Source of the DNA: Flavobacteriales bacterium
GTDB lineage: Bacteria; Bacteroidota; Bacteroidia; Flavobacteriales_F; PHOS-HE28
NCBI GenBank assembly: GCA_016710685.1
Contig: JADJVC010000010.1
Coordinates: 200,394 to 264,393, forward strand
Direction: 5' to 3'
DNA: 64,000 bases
Shown: one piece after another, positions 35,593 through 44,440 of the stretch
How the letters are laid out: each line of letters opens with the position of its first letter
Position numbering within the stretch: position 1 is the stretch's first letter
The notes under the pieces: model-generated
Database searches by the model: none
What the model saw: the letters and a program-made list of their open reading frames with translations, nothing else
Told to the model about the DNA's origin: nothing
Translations under genes and position numbers: made by a program

Positions 35593-37140
35593 TTAGAGCG
35601 GAATATTCCCGTGCTTTTTGCGCGGCAGTTTTTGCGCTTTGTTGCGCAACATGCGCAGGGACTCGATCACCTTGATGCGCGTGTCGCAAGGCCGGATCAC
35701 TTCATCGATGAAGCCACGCGCTGCGGCTTCGTAGGGGTTCGCGAACTTTTCCTTGTATTCGTTCTCCTTCTCCGCAAGTTTCTCCGCCGGCTTTTCGGCT
35801 TTGCCGATCTCGTGGCGGAAGATGATCTCGGCGGCGCCTTTCGCGCCCATCACGGCGATCTCGGCGGCGGGCCAAGCGAAGTTCATGTCGCAGCCGATGT
35901 GCTTGCTGTTCATCACGTCGTACGCGCCGCCGTAGGCTTTGCGGGTGATCACGGTGATGCGCGGCACGGTGGCTTCGCTGAAGGCGTAGAGCAGCTTCGC
36001 GCCATGGTCAATGATGCCGCGCCACTCCTGGTCGGTGCCGGGCAGGAAGCCGGGCACGTCCACGAAGACGAGCAGCGGTATGTTGAACGCATCGCAGAAC
36101 CGCACGAAGCGCGCGGCCTTGATGGAGGCATCGATGTCCAGCACACCGGCGAGTACCGCGGGCTGGTTGGCCACGCAGCCCACCACTTCACCGGCCACGC
36201 GGGCAAAGCCCACCACCATGTTGCGGGCGTATTCGGCATGCACCTCCATGCTGCTGTCGGGGTCGATCACCGCGTTCATCACCTCGCGTATGTCGTAAGG
36301 CTGGTTGGGGTTTTCCGGCAGAATGCTGTCCAAAGTGGGACGGCTTTCATCACCCGGCTCGTATACGAATGCGGGCGCTTTTTCTTCGCAGTTGTTCGGC
36401 ATAAAGCCGACCAGTTTGCGCAACATGTCCAAGGCGGCAAGCTCGTTGGCGGCGGTGAAGTGGGCTACGCCGCTTTTGGCCGCGTGGGTGGAAGCACCGC
36501 CGAGTTCTTCGGAGGTCACCTCTTCGTGCGTCACGGTTTTCACCACGTTGGGCCCGGTAACGAACATGTAGCTGGTGCCTTCCACCATGAGCACCATGTC
36601 CGTGAGGGCGGGGCTGTACACGGCACCGCCGGCGCACGGCCCCATGATGGCGCTGATCTGCGGCACCACGCCACTGGCCATCACGTTGCGGTGGAAGATG
36701 TCCGCATAGCCGCCCAAGGAAACCACGCCCTCCTGGATGCGTGCGCCGCCGCTGTCGTTAAGGCCGATCACCGGGCCGCCATTGCGCATGGCGAGGTCCA
36801 TGATGCGGCAGATCTTGGCGGCATGTGCCTCTGCGAGCGATCCGCCCAGCACGGTGAAATCCTGCGAGAATACATAAACGGTTCGGCCGTTGATGGTGCC
36901 GTGTCCGGTGATCACACCGTCGCCGAGGAACACTTGCTTGTCCAGCCCGAAGCTGGTGCTGCGGTGCGCCACCAGCTGGCCGATCTCCTGGAAGGATCCT
37001 TCGTCCAGCAACAAGTGCAGGCGCTCGCGTGCGGTGAGCTTGCCTTTCTTGTGTTGCGCTTCAATGCGGTCGTCGCCGCCGCCCTTCAATGCTTGTTGGG
37101 CTTTTGTGGCGAGCAGGTCGAATTGGTCTTTCATGGCCAT
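35593..37140 (-). CDS. acyl-CoA carboxylase carboxyltransferase (beta) subunit
   Basis: A 515-residue biotin-dependent carboxyltransferase of the propionyl-CoA carboxylase / methylmalonyl-CoA decarboxylase group. Both crotonase-fold halves are present: KLTARERLHLLLDEGSF near residue 35, NDSGGARIQEGVVSLGGY near residue 128, the oxyanion-hole GPCAGGAVYSPALTD, and in the second half FVDVPGFLPGTDQE and RKAYGGAYDVMNSKH. Length is typical. The biotin carboxylase and carrier subunits are not nearby, so substrate (propionyl-CoA most likely) is inferred. A TACATTTG element (37174-37181, minus strand) lies 33 bases upstream. The gene is bracketed by inverted composite repeats. Confidence 0.9.
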   Translation of the reverse strand: MAMKDQFDLLATKAQQALKGGGDDRIEAQHKKGKLTARERLHLLLDEGSFQEIGQLVAHRSTSFGLDKQVFLGDGVITGHGTINGRTVYVFSQDFTVLGGSLAEAHAAKICRIMDLAMRNGGPVIGLNDSGGARIQEGVVSLGGYADIFHRNVMASGVVPQISAIMGPCAGGAVYSPALTDMVLMVEGTSYMFVTGPNVVKTVTHEEVTSEELGGASTHAAKSGVAHFTAANELAALDMLRKLVGFMPNNCEEKAPAFVYEPGDESRPTLDSILPENPNQPYDIREVMNAVIDPDSSMEVHAEYARNMVVGFARVAGEVVGCVANQPAVLAGVLDIDASIKAARFVRFCDAFNIPLLVFVDVPGFLPGTDQEWRGIIDHGAKLLYAFSEATVPRITVITRKAYGGAYDVMNSKHIGCDMNFAWPAAEIAVMGAKGAAEIIFRHEIGKAEKPAEKLAEKENEYKEKFANPYEAAARGFIDEVIRPCDTRIKVIESLRMLRNKAQKLPRKKHGNIPL

Positions 37141-37173
37141 GCCTTAGCGGCCCGCGTTGGTGTTGGGCGCGGC

Positions 37174-37181
37174 CAAATGTA
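37174..37181 (-). promoter_or_regulatory. -7 promoter element for the carboxylase gene
   Basis: TACATTTG on the minus strand, a perfect TAnnTTTG, 33 bases before the ATG at 37140. Confidence 0.45.
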
Positions 37182-37200
37182 GGGGAGGAGGATCGGTGGG

Positions 37201-37318
37201 GGGAACGCTGATGGCGCTGATATATAGGATGAACGATGATCGGAAGTGAGTTGAATTGCTGATACAGGGTATCGGGTAATGAGTATCGCGTACTGCCACT
37301 GCAAACTGCCAACTTCCC
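37201..37318 (-). repeat. composite modular repeat, copy 2 (inverted)
   Basis: Read on the minus strand it runs GGAAGTTGGCAG..GGCAGT (37318-37292), TTACCCGATACCCTGTATC (37280-37262), CAGCAATTC, then TCATCC..CAGCG (to 37201). Modules and order match copy 1 (35361-35550) in inverted orientation, and the TGTAtC-CAGCAATTC junction matches the copy in fdhD. Confidence 0.7.
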
Positions 37319-37350
37319 TGCATCATTCTTCCCGCAAGGCCTAAGCCCGC

Positions 37351-37358
37351 TACATTCG
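37351..37358 (+). promoter_or_regulatory. -7 promoter element for the histidine kinase gene
   Basis: TACATTCG 6 bases before the ATG at 37365, another near-leaderless arrangement. Confidence 0.45.
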
Positions 37359-37364
37359 TGGCCC

Positions 37365-39278
37365 ATGGCTTTCCGGTTCGCCGATCTTCCCATCCGCACG
37401 AAATTCCTGATCACACTGGGCATTCCGGTGCTGGGATTGGTGCTGTTGATCGGCAAGCAGGTGGATTCCAGCATGAAGCGGACGGACGTGCTGGGCTATG
37501 TGTCGCTGCAAGCGCGGAACATCCGTGTGATCGGCGACGTTGTGGACGCCTTGCAGGAAGAAGGGGCGATGACGGTGGCCACCTTGGAAAAGGTGATGCC
37601 CACGGACAATTACCTGTCGGTGGCGCGGCTGAAATCGGACGGTTTCATAGCGCGGCTGAACGACCCCGTGCTGCAGATCGAAGCGCGTTTGCGGAGCGAG
37701 GACGTGCTGCAACCTTTGGTGCGCTTGCGCAAACGGATCACCGGCCGGGAGATCAGCGCAAAGGAGGCGGAAGAAACCTACCGCACCATGGAAATCGGTC
37801 TGCTGGCCAACTTGGGCGCGGTTTCCAAACAGGCACAGGACCCGGAGACGAACACCCGGCTGTTCGCCCACCAGAGCTTGGTGAACGCCAAGGACGCATT
37901 GAGCGACGTACGCACACGGGTTTTGCGCGGTGTTGCGGACTCCTCCTTCACCGTGGCCGACCTCGGCGAACTGAATGAGCGCATCGCGCAATATGAAACG
38001 AACAGCGTGTTGTTCCGCCGCGACGCCTCTCCGGACGTGTTGGAATACTACCGGTCGACCTTTCAAGGTCCGGAGGTGAACTTCATGCGATCCATGGTCG
38101 GCACGATCCACGAGAAGGGCGGTGTAAGCGGGCTGTCCACGGCACCGGCGGAATGGTGGGACCTCAGCGGGCAGGCCATGGGGCGGTTGCGGCAGGTGGA
38201 GGAGCGCTCCATCGACTCCATCATCGTGGCCAGCGAGGAAGTGTCGCACGATGCACAATGGCGTTTGCTCCTGGTGTTGGCAGCGCTTGTGGGCGTGGTG
38301 GCCGCTGTGCTGGTGATGGCGGTGGTGCTGATGCGCGGGCTGCGCAACACGGTGAACGAGGTGACGGATGCCGCTACTTCGCTTGCCATGGGTGATGCGC
38401 GCGCCCGCGTGCCCGTGGATTCCAACGACGAGGTGGGCCAGATGGCGCGCTCCTTCAACGTTATGATCGAGAACATCCGCGCGCTTTCCGCCAATGCGGA
38501 CGCCATCGGCAAAGGCAATTACGACACGCCGGTATATGTGCGCGGCGAACAGGACGTGCTGGGCCATTCGTTGACGCGGATGCGCGACAACCTGAAAGAG
38601 GCCAAGCAGCGGGACATGGAACACAACCAAGTGCTGCAGGCCGAAAAGGAAAAGCTGGAACAGGCCAACGCGCGAATCGAAACGCTGATCAAGGAGATCC
38701 ACCACAGGGTAAAGAACAACCTGCAGGTGGTGGCCAGCCTGCTGCGCTTGCAGAGCGGTACCATTGAAGACGAAAGCCTGCTACAGGTCTTCGCGCAGAG
38801 CCAGAGCCGCGTGGCCTCCATGGCGTTGATCCACGAAAAACTCTACAAGGGCGACGACCTCGCACAAGTGGATCTCAGCAATTACATCAAGGAGCTTTTC
38901 ACCGAGTTGATCCAGCTGAACAAAGTGCGTGAGAACATCCGTTACCGCACCGCCATCGATCCCGACCTGGTGCTCGACCTGGATACCATGGTGCCGTTGG
39001 GCTTGATCCTGAACGAGCTGATCACCAACTCGTTCAAACACGCTTTCAAGAACGGCCGCGAAGGCTTCATCGATCTGCGCATCCACCGCTCCGACGGCAA
39101 GCACTTCGACCTGCACTATGCGGACAATGGCGGCGGCATTACACCGGAACGCGCCAATGCGGATACAGGGACTTTGGGCCGTGGGCTGATCGACAGTTTA
39201 GTGGAACAGCTCAACGGCTTCATCACCATGGAGAGCGACGGAACCGGCACACGGTACCACATCCGTTTTGGTGGGTAA
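37365..39278 (+). CDS. membrane sensor histidine kinase (HisKA_2 type) with HAMP domain
   Basis: A 637-residue sensor. TM1 (about residues 14-30) and TM2 (about 300-322) enclose a helical periplasmic region of about 270 residues resembling a nitrate/nitrite-sensing (NIT) domain. A HAMP linker follows (VDSNDEVGQMARSFNVMIEN), then a long coiled coil (EKEKLEQANARIETL). The phosphoacceptor region is IKEIHHRVKNNLQVVASLLR, with the active histidine near residue 445, typical of HisKA_2, and the ATPase has the N-box NELITNSFKHAFKNG and G-box ADNGGGI. No response regulator is adjacent, so the output is unknown. The N-terminal sensor assignment is tentative. Confidence 0.85.
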   Translation: MAFRFADLPIRTKFLITLGIPVLGLVLLIGKQVDSSMKRTDVLGYVSLQARNIRVIGDVVDALQEEGAMTVATLEKVMPTDNYLSVARLKSDGFIARLNDPVLQIEARLRSEDVLQPLVRLRKRITGREISAKEAEETYRTMEIGLLANLGAVSKQAQDPETNTRLFAHQSLVNAKDALSDVRTRVLRGVADSSFTVADLGELNERIAQYETNSVLFRRDASPDVLEYYRSTFQGPEVNFMRSMVGTIHEKGGVSGLSTAPAEWWDLSGQAMGRLRQVEERSIDSIIVASEEVSHDAQWRLLLVLAALVGVVAAVLVMAVVLMRGLRNTVNEVTDAATSLAMGDARARVPVDSNDEVGQMARSFNVMIENIRALSANADAIGKGNYDTPVYVRGEQDVLGHSLTRMRDNLKEAKQRDMEHNQVLQAEKEKLEQANARIETLIKEIHHRVKNNLQVVASLLRLQSGTIEDESLLQVFAQSQSRVASMALIHEKLYKGDDLAQVDLSNYIKELFTELIQLNKVRENIRYRTAIDPDLVLDLDTMVPLGLILNELITNSFKHAFKNGREGFIDLRIHRSDGKHFDLHYADNGGGITPERANADTGTLGRGLIDSLVEQLNGFITMESDGTGTRYHIRFGG

Positions 39279-39322
39279 GACCTGCCCGCACCATAGCTTT
39301 CGGCCCGATCCAACAAACCACC

Positions 39323-39686
39323 ATGCTTCGCACAGCCCTCTTCTTTCTCGCCACGTTGCTCATCGGTTTCGTCCAAGCGCAAGACTGCAATGCCAATATC
39401 GAATCCGTTGTTGGTCAAGTCGGCGAAACGGTAATCTTCTGCGGAACGCCAACGGAGGTGCGGGCTTCAAGCAAGGCCGATGGGCCGGTGTATCTCAACT
39501 TCGGTGGTAAGTACCCGGACATCGCTTTTTCCGTAGTGATCTTCGGCGATGTTGCCGGTGAGTGACCGCGATAAGTTGGTAAAGCGCTTCTCTGGTAAGC
39601 AGGTGCGCGTGAGCGGTATGGTGAAGGACCACAACGGCAAGCCGGAGATCATCCTGAAGAATTTGCAGGATCTGGAAGAGCAGTAA
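39323..39686 (+). CDS. exported OB-fold protein (one frameshift)
   Basis: About 120 residues after bridging an indel near 39560. A signal peptide (LRTALFFLATLLIGFVQA) precedes an OB-fold of the kind found in small exported Bacteroidota proteins: VGQVGETVIFCGTPTEVR, then PVYLNFGGKYPDIAFSVVIF, and in the second frame RFSGKQVRVSGMVKDHNGKP and EIILKNLQDLEEQ. The pattern 'YLNFGGxYPxxxFxVVIxG ... GKxVxVxGxVxxxxGKPxI' is well known for this family and makes the shift plain. Function unknown. Confidence 0.7.
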
Positions 39687-39692
39687 TGCCAG

Positions 39693-39765
39693 TTCCTAAT
39701 TCCTAATTCCTAATTCCTAATTCCGGCTACTGATGCGGCATCCCGGAAATTAGGAATCAGGAATT
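39693..39765. repeat. AATTCCTAATT hairpin element, second copy
   Basis: Tandem AATTCCT units (39693-39724) and an inverted CCGGAAATTAGGAATCAGGAATT (39743-39765) form a long stem around ctactgatgcggcatc. Same design as 8334-8381, and again just after a gene end, 7 bases after the OB-fold stop. Confidence 0.7.
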
Positions 39766-39827
39766 TGCGGAATCAAAGAATCTTGGAGATATCAGAACCT
39801 CAGACGTTCTATTAATTCGAATTGGTA

Positions 39828-40518
39828 TTACCCCTCCGCCAGCGCCGCCTCCACCTCCTCGCTCATCTCCATGTTGTGGTACACCGTGTTCACGTCGTCG
39901 TCCTCGTCCAGCAGGTCGATCAGCTTCATCACGTTTTGAGCGGTGGCGAGGTCCACGGGATGGGTGCTTAGTGGGAAGCGCTTCAGTTCGGCACTCTTGA
40001 CCTCCAATTTCAGTTCGTCCAGCGATCACGTCTTCGGCACCCGCGTCGATGCAGGCCATTTCGAATTCATCGGTGTCCATGCCCTTCAGCGCTTCTTCTG
40101 TTATTACAAATTCAGCCTTGCGGTCGAATACGTGCGCAAGCGAGCCCATGGTGCCCAGGGCGCCGTCGCATTTGTTGAAGAAGCTGCGGACGTTGGCCAC
40201 GGTGCGGGTGGTATTGTTGGTGGCGGTTTCCACGAAAATGGCCACGCCGCCGGGGGCGTATCCTTCATAGTTCATCTCCGTGTAGTCGGCCTCATTCCCT
40301 CCAGCAGCCTTTTTGATTGCACGGTCAATGATGTCTTTGGGCATGTTCATGCCCTTGGCATTTTGGATGGCCACCTTCAGGCGGTGGTTGGAATCGGCAC
40401 TCGGACCACCGGACTTCACGGCCATGGCGATCTCTTTGCCGATGCGGGTGAAGAGCTTGCTCAGCTTGGCGTTGCGAGCGAAGATGCGGTGCTTGCGTTT
40501 TTCAAATACTCGGCCCAT
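39828..40518 (-). CDS. YebC/TACO1 family protein (one frameshift)
   Basis: About 230 residues after bridging an indel near 40020. The start MGRVFEKRKHRIFARNAKLS and the body (VAIQNAKGMNMPKDIIDRAI, GYAPGGVAIFVETATNN, ANVRSFFNKCDGALGT) are unmistakable for YebC. After the shift the family C-terminus resumes (LDELKLEVKSAELKRFP, DLLDEDDDVNTVYHNME), ending at 39828. YebC proteins are cytoplasmic; they have long been called transcriptional regulators and more recently translation factors that relieve ribosome stalling, so a regulatory label should be held loosely. Confidence 0.88.
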
Positions 40519-40625
40519 GGTGGAGGTGTTACACTCAGCTTCTTCCGCTGAAGGCGGAGACGTTGAGCAAGTAGGTCAATTGCGTAAACACGCCGTGCAA
40601 ATGCTTCGGCGTGCCGCGAAAATAA

Positions 40626-40655
40626 GCAGGGCCGCCGCAAATGCGACAGCCCTGC
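40626..40655 (-). terminator. probable terminator after the beta-barrel gene
   Basis: On the minus strand a 7-pair stem GCAGGGC/GCCCTGC with a 16-base loop is followed by TTATTTTCG, 46 bases after the stop at 40701. Confidence 0.5.
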
Positions 40656-40700
40656 ACGGGTCTTGGCGAACTGTTTCCCCTCGTCGCGGTGCCCGATGTG

Positions 40701-41690
40701 TTAATTGAAGCCGATCAATGTGATGCCCACGTTGAGCGCGCGCAGGTCCGGAGCGGTGCCCTCCTCGAACATGCGCGTAAGCGCATATTCCGCGAAGAGG
40801 TTCAGCGGTCCGTAGCCGATCTGTGCACGTGCGGCCAAGCGGTAGGGCAGCAGGTTGTAGCCATCCTTGCTGCGCTGCTTCACGTTATGCCCGTCCTCGG
40901 TGTACTTCTGCTTGTACATGGTGTCGAAGAGCCAACTGCCCACCACGCCGGCGGCCAGGTGTACGTTGTGCTTCCTGCTGAAGGACCAGTCCGGCTTGGC
41001 CGCCAGCTCATCCGCGTTGGCAGGCAGCTTGGCGCGGTTGGTGTTGAATTCAAGCATCAACGGTACGCGAAGACCGATCTGGCGCAGCTTGTTCTTCCGG
41101 AGGTCCGGGCTGTCCATGGCCACGGCGTAAGTGCTGTCACCATTTGAAAGAAGCGTGTTGTTCTCGCTCAGCTTGTAGTTGTCGAACTCGATGCCCATGC
41201 CGGTGAACAGGCCCACGTGGTTGGTGCCGAACTCGATCTTCTGCTCCCAGAAGTTGATGGCGAAGTAGCGGCTCTTGGCGTTGTTCAGCTGCAGCGGCCC
41301 GCTTTCCGGCCCGTCCCCGATGCGGCCGTCCGTGGTAACGAAGCTGTTCATGCCGAATTCAAGCCCGGCCCAGTAGCTGAAGAGGTTGCGGCGCTCCCGC
41401 TTCAAGGCGCTCAATTTTTGCTCGAACGATTCGACGGTATCAATGCCGATGCGCGGGGTGGTGATGATGCGGATCAACTTCCGCTTGGAGGTGATGCGGA
41501 TGGTGTCACCTTTTTGGACCGTGTTCGTGTCCGTGCTCTGCACTTGCACCTTCATGCCGTTGGAGCCGGCGCTAAGCGTCAGGGAGTGCCGGTCAGGCTG
41601 AACCTCCGAGGCGTTCGATCGGATGCTGTCCTGTTGGGCCATGCCGGCGAAGGGGAGCAGTAGCAGGGAAAAGAGGATCGGGGCTTTCAT
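40701..41690 (-). CDS. outer-membrane beta-barrel protein, ECF-sigma target
   Basis: A 329-residue exported protein with signal peptide MKAPILFSLLLLPFAGMAQQ, a linker with serine/threonine-rich and basic segments, then a barrel beginning RRNLFSYWAGLEFGMNSFVT and ending APDLRALNVGITLIGFN. It resembles the outer-membrane proteins that end sigma/anti-sigma clusters in Bacteroidota. Its promoter carries TGTAAC-N16-CGTC (41712-41737), so it is a likely direct target of the ECF sigma factor encoded at 43930-44415. Function unknown. Confidence 0.75.
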   Translation of the reverse strand: MKAPILFSLLLLPFAGMAQQDSIRSNASEVQPDRHSLTLSAGSNGMKVQVQSTDTNTVQKGDTIRITSKRKLIRIITTPRIGIDTVESFEQKLSALKRERRNLFSYWAGLEFGMNSFVTTDGRIGDGPESGPLQLNNAKSRYFAINFWEQKIEFGTNHVGLFTGMGIEFDNYKLSENNTLLSNGDSTYAVAMDSPDLRKNKLRQIGLRVPLMLEFNTNRAKLPANADELAAKPDWSFSRKHNVHLAAGVVGSWLFDTMYKQKYTEDGHNVKQRSKDGYNLLPYRLAARAQIGYGPLNLFAEYALTRMFEEGTAPDLRALNVGITLIGFN

Positions 41691-41711
41691 CTTTTGTTGG
41701 TTTGAGAGTAG

Positions 41712-41737
41712 GACGGCGAGCTTCCCGTTTTGTTACA
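41712..41737 (-). promoter_or_regulatory. ECF-type promoter of the beta-barrel gene
   Basis: Minus strand TGTAAC (41737-41732), 16-base spacer, CGTC (41715-41712), 21 bases before the ATG at 41690. Matches the sigma-gene promoter. Confidence 0.65.
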
Positions 41738-41757
41738 GCTGCCGGGCCGTAGGCCGG

Positions 41758-41801
41758 AAAAAAGCTGAAAACCCTTTGGCCGAAAGGTCAAAGGGTTTCA
41801 G
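41758..41801 (-). terminator. intrinsic terminator
   Basis: On the minus strand, CTGAAACCCTTTGACC-TTTC-GGCCAAAGGGTTTTCAG forms a long stem and is followed by CTTTTTTCC, a classical intrinsic terminator. It ends the message of the 41823-42199 gene and lies just upstream of the next ECF promoter. Confidence 0.85.
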
Positions 41802-41822
41802 TGGGGATACCGGGTACCAACT

Positions 41823-42199
41823 TCATTCAGGCCGGAAGTTGAACCGTACGTGGAAGTTTTCCAAAGCCCGGAAGGGTTCGCACCCACCTGGATGCGGGCC
41901 AGTTTGCGTATCACATAATTGCGCAGTTCGTCGTTCTCCGATCCGGAGGACACCACCACCACGCGGCCCTCGGTGTTCACCACATAAGCGATGTCCACCG
42001 TGCCGTACATGGCCTCGGCATCACCGGAAAGCGGAAGATCACAAAGCGGTCGATCTCGCGGTTTCACGGCGCGCTCCATTTCAATGTTGCTGGCGGCGGG
42101 AAAGATGAATTTGGGTTCGCCTTCGGATGCGGCACGCATGCCTGAAGCGGCGAGCAGAAGACAGAAGGCGAAAGCGGAACGGGTGATCATGGTTTTCAT
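41823..42199 (-). CDS. small exported TonB-C-like protein, ECF-sigma target (one frameshift)
   Basis: About 125 residues with signal peptide ITRSAFAFCLLLAASGMRA. The body YGTVDIAYVVNTEGRVVVVS and YVIRKLARIQV resembles the small TonB C-terminal-like proteins found in Bacteroidota. A one-base indel near 41860 would restore the typical ending WKTFHVRFNFRPE with a stop at 41823-41825, just before the terminator; without it the frame runs to 41798 inside the terminator stem. An ECF-type promoter lies at 42244-42270. Function unknown. Confidence 0.65.
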
Positions 42200-42243
42200 G
42201 GCGGTGTGGTTTTAGGCTTGTGGCCGTTGGTTGTTTGTAATGG

Positions 42244-42270
42244 GACAGCATGCACCGCATAAATGTTACA
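42244..42270 (-). promoter_or_regulatory. ECF-type promoter of the small exported protein gene
   Basis: Minus strand TGTAAC (42270-42265), 17-base spacer, TGTC (42247-42244), 45 bases before the ATG at 42199. One base longer than, and one base different from, the other two sites. Confidence 0.5.
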
Positions 42271-42406
42271 GACCGCGGCTTGAAAATGGACGAACGGTAA
42301 AATGGGCTTGTTGGGCGGAGAAGAGGGCTACCACCAACCATGTTCCGCCGAAGCGGCTAAGCCCAGACGAGGATGCTAAAGCGCAATGAAGAATATGTCT
42401 GATCGG

Positions 42407-42499
42407 ACCGCAACGCGCGCAACGGACGCAACGGAATACGTGCAACGCTGGAGAATTCAGTTGCTCCAAAGTCGTTGCGCTCTTTGCGAGCGTTGCGGT
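42407..42499. repeat. CGCAACG inverted repeat
   Basis: Left arm ACCGCAACGCGCGCAACGG.. and right arm ..CGTTGCGCTCTTTGCGAG plus CGTTGCGGT can pair over roughly 27 bases around a 40-base centre. Built from the same CGCAACG unit as 4596-4635. Confidence 0.6.
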
Positions 42500-42567
42500 A
42501 GACATTCTCCCCGCCTGACTGCCGAAGGCACACGTCCGCGGTTAGCCTTTTTCTAGGCGGTAAAAAC

Positions 42568-43933
42568 TCACCGGCCGCGGCTCGCACTGATCGACAAGTT
42601 CCGGCCCAAGCGCACTTGGAATCGTTCACTGCCGGCGTTGCGCTCCACCTTCACGCCACCTTGTCCTCCGGTCAATGCGCCCACGGCCTTGTCTGCAAAT
42701 GCCAATGCGTCGTTGCCGTCCAGTACGGACTTGCGTTGTGGGGTTTCCAGCACATCGCCGCGCACGGTGTTGGCCAGGAATGCGCCGAGTGTTTGGTCGG
42801 TGCCGCGCGTGTCGGCAAAGGCCATTGGCTCATTTTCTTCAGGCGTTGCAGCGTTTGCGGCAGGTGTTTCCGGATTTGGGGCAGCAGGCTTTGGGCGAGA
42901 CTAGGTTCTTCGGGCGCAGGGCATGCGGCAGTATTTCCGGCATCGGCTTGGGTGCTGGCTGCGCTTTAGGGGCTTCAGGCTTTTGGGCGAGCGTGGGTTC
43001 TTCCAGTTGCGGAGTTTTAGGCAATGGCTTCAGTTCCGGCTTCGGCTCAGGACGGGTATTCGGCACGTTCGGCTTCTGGGCGGGCGTAAGCGCTCCCGGT
43101 TGAACGGCGTTCCCCGTCTCCGCAGGGTCACTCGAAGAGGACCCGGCGGTAACGAGATCGGGATTTTCCTTCACCGTTTCCGTTGGAAAGGGCTTTTCCA
43201 CACGGGCTACCTCCTGGTGTTGCTCCGGTTTTTCGCGCAGCATCCACCAGCCCATGCCCAGCAACAGCGCAATACTCGCGGCTGCTGCGAGCCGGGGCCA
43301 CAACACCACAACGCGGCCTTCGCGTTTTTTCAATTGCTCCTTTCCGAAGAATACGATCGGAGAGGCCGTAGTGCGCGTGGCGGCAACCAACATTTTTTCG
43401 CGACGCGCATTGGCATGTTCGTCCACGAAGCCGTTCAACGCATGTTGTTGTTCTGCGCTTAGATCACCTTCAAGTTCAGCGATCAAAAAGTCCGTCAAGC
43501 GGTGTGCATCGGGCATTCCCTTTGGCGGGAAATAGCGCTCGATCGTTTCCTTTTCATCGAAGGGAACAGGAACGGCCGGCAACTTCGCCAATGCCATCAA
43601 TGCCGCTTGGCGCTCGGTTTCCGGATGTTCGTAGAGGTAGTGCTCAAGTTGCTTAAGCTGCTCGGCGTCCAAGTCTTTTTCCAAACGCGCCACCAAGAAA
43701 TCATCCAAGCGTGCGGCATCCGGTTCACCGGTGGGCGGATAGGCTTTCCGCAGCATGTCCTTCAACGGGAAATGAAGCTCGTCGCCGTCAATGTTGGGCA
43801 GTTGGCCCAAGTCGACCGGTAACTCCGGATGCTCCGCGAGGAAAGCATCCAGGAACGCTTCCTGCGCAGCGGAAAGCCGACCCTCCAAGCGGTCCAGCAA
43901 CCAAGCTTCGTATGTGTCCTTGTCCAGTTTCAT
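42568..43933 (-). CDS. membrane anti-sigma-like protein with three N-terminal repeats (frameshifts)
   Basis: About 455 residues after bridging indels near 42905-42930. The N-terminal half holds three similar helical units of about 50 residues (YEAWLLDRLEGRLSAAQEAF, LDDFLVARLEKDLDAEQLKQ, LTDFLIAELEGDLSAEQQHA), each followed by an EHPE/EHAN-type turn. One membrane helix follows (LAAAASIALLLGMGWWML), then a proline/alanine/glutamate-rich linker and a C-terminal periplasmic domain (MAFADTRGTDQTLGAFLANT ... LSISASRGR). Cytoplasmic helices, one membrane span and coupling to an ECF sigma gene (ATGA at 43930-43933) suit an anti-sigma factor. The role is inference; no zinc-binding HxxxCxxC motif is visible. 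Confidence 0.65.
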
Positions 43934-44415
43934 AGCACGTTCTCCAAGCTGCCGATGTAGTCCTTCAACGCGGTGCGGCCACGATAGATGTACACCTTCA
44001 CTTGCGTTACGTTCAGTTGTGTCAATTCAGCGATCTCCTCATAACTGTATCCTTCCAAGTCGCGCAGCAGCACCACGCTGCGCTGCACTTCGGACAGCGT
44101 TGCCAGGGCCGCGTCCAGCACTTCCTTCAAGTCGGGCTGGCTTTGGCTGCTCCATTGCATGTTGGTGTGTTTGGCTTCCATGCGCGTGCTGCGCGATCCT
44201 TTTCGCACCTCATCCACCATGATGTGGTGCGCTGTGGTAAAGAGGTAGCTTTTCGCTTTTAAGCCATCCACTTCTTCCACCTTCTGCCACAGCCGTGCAA
44301 AGCTTTCCTGCACCACGTCCTTGGCCAAGTCCGTGTCGCGGAGATGCTTCACCGCGAAACGGTAAATGCCGTCCGCATGCTGGTCCACGGCGCTGTTGTA
44401 GTCGGTGAGGTTCAC
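43930..44415 (-). CDS. ECF RNA polymerase sigma factor
   Basis: A 161-residue sigma-70 family protein with a GTG start. Region 2 (LAKDVVQESFARLWQKVEEV, with the DVVQESF core-binding motif and KAKSYLFTTAHHIMVDEVRK) and region 4 (LSEVQRSVVLLRDLEGYSYE, EIAELTQLNVTQVKVYIYRG) are complete, with no extra domain. It is translationally coupled to the membrane protein downstream and preceded by TGTAAC-N16-CGTC (44441-44466), indicating autoregulation. The signal is unknown. Confidence 0.92.
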   Translation of the reverse strand: MNLTDYNSAVDQHADGIYRFAVKHLRDTDLAKDVVQESFARLWQKVEEVDGLKAKSYLFTTAHHIMVDEVRKGSRSTRMEAKHTNMQWSSQSQPDLKEVLDAALATLSEVQRSVVLLRDLEGYSYEEIAELTQLNVTQVKVYIYRGRTALKDYIGSLENVL

Positions 44416-44440
44416 GGGGAAACGTGTTGCTTAGGGGTAT

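Larger units (their letters stand above)
42200..42567. other. intergenic region with ECF promoter and GCAACG hairpin
   Basis: This gap contains the ECF-type promoter at 42244-42270 and the CGCAACG inverted repeat at 42407-42499. No gene is seen. Confidence 0.6.

Noticed and set aside
35563..37182. 539-codon plus-strand frame over the carboxylase gene
   Set aside because: It is the antisense frame of a strongly recognised gene, with a Val/His/Gly-rich composition typical of shadows in GC-rich DNA and no family match.
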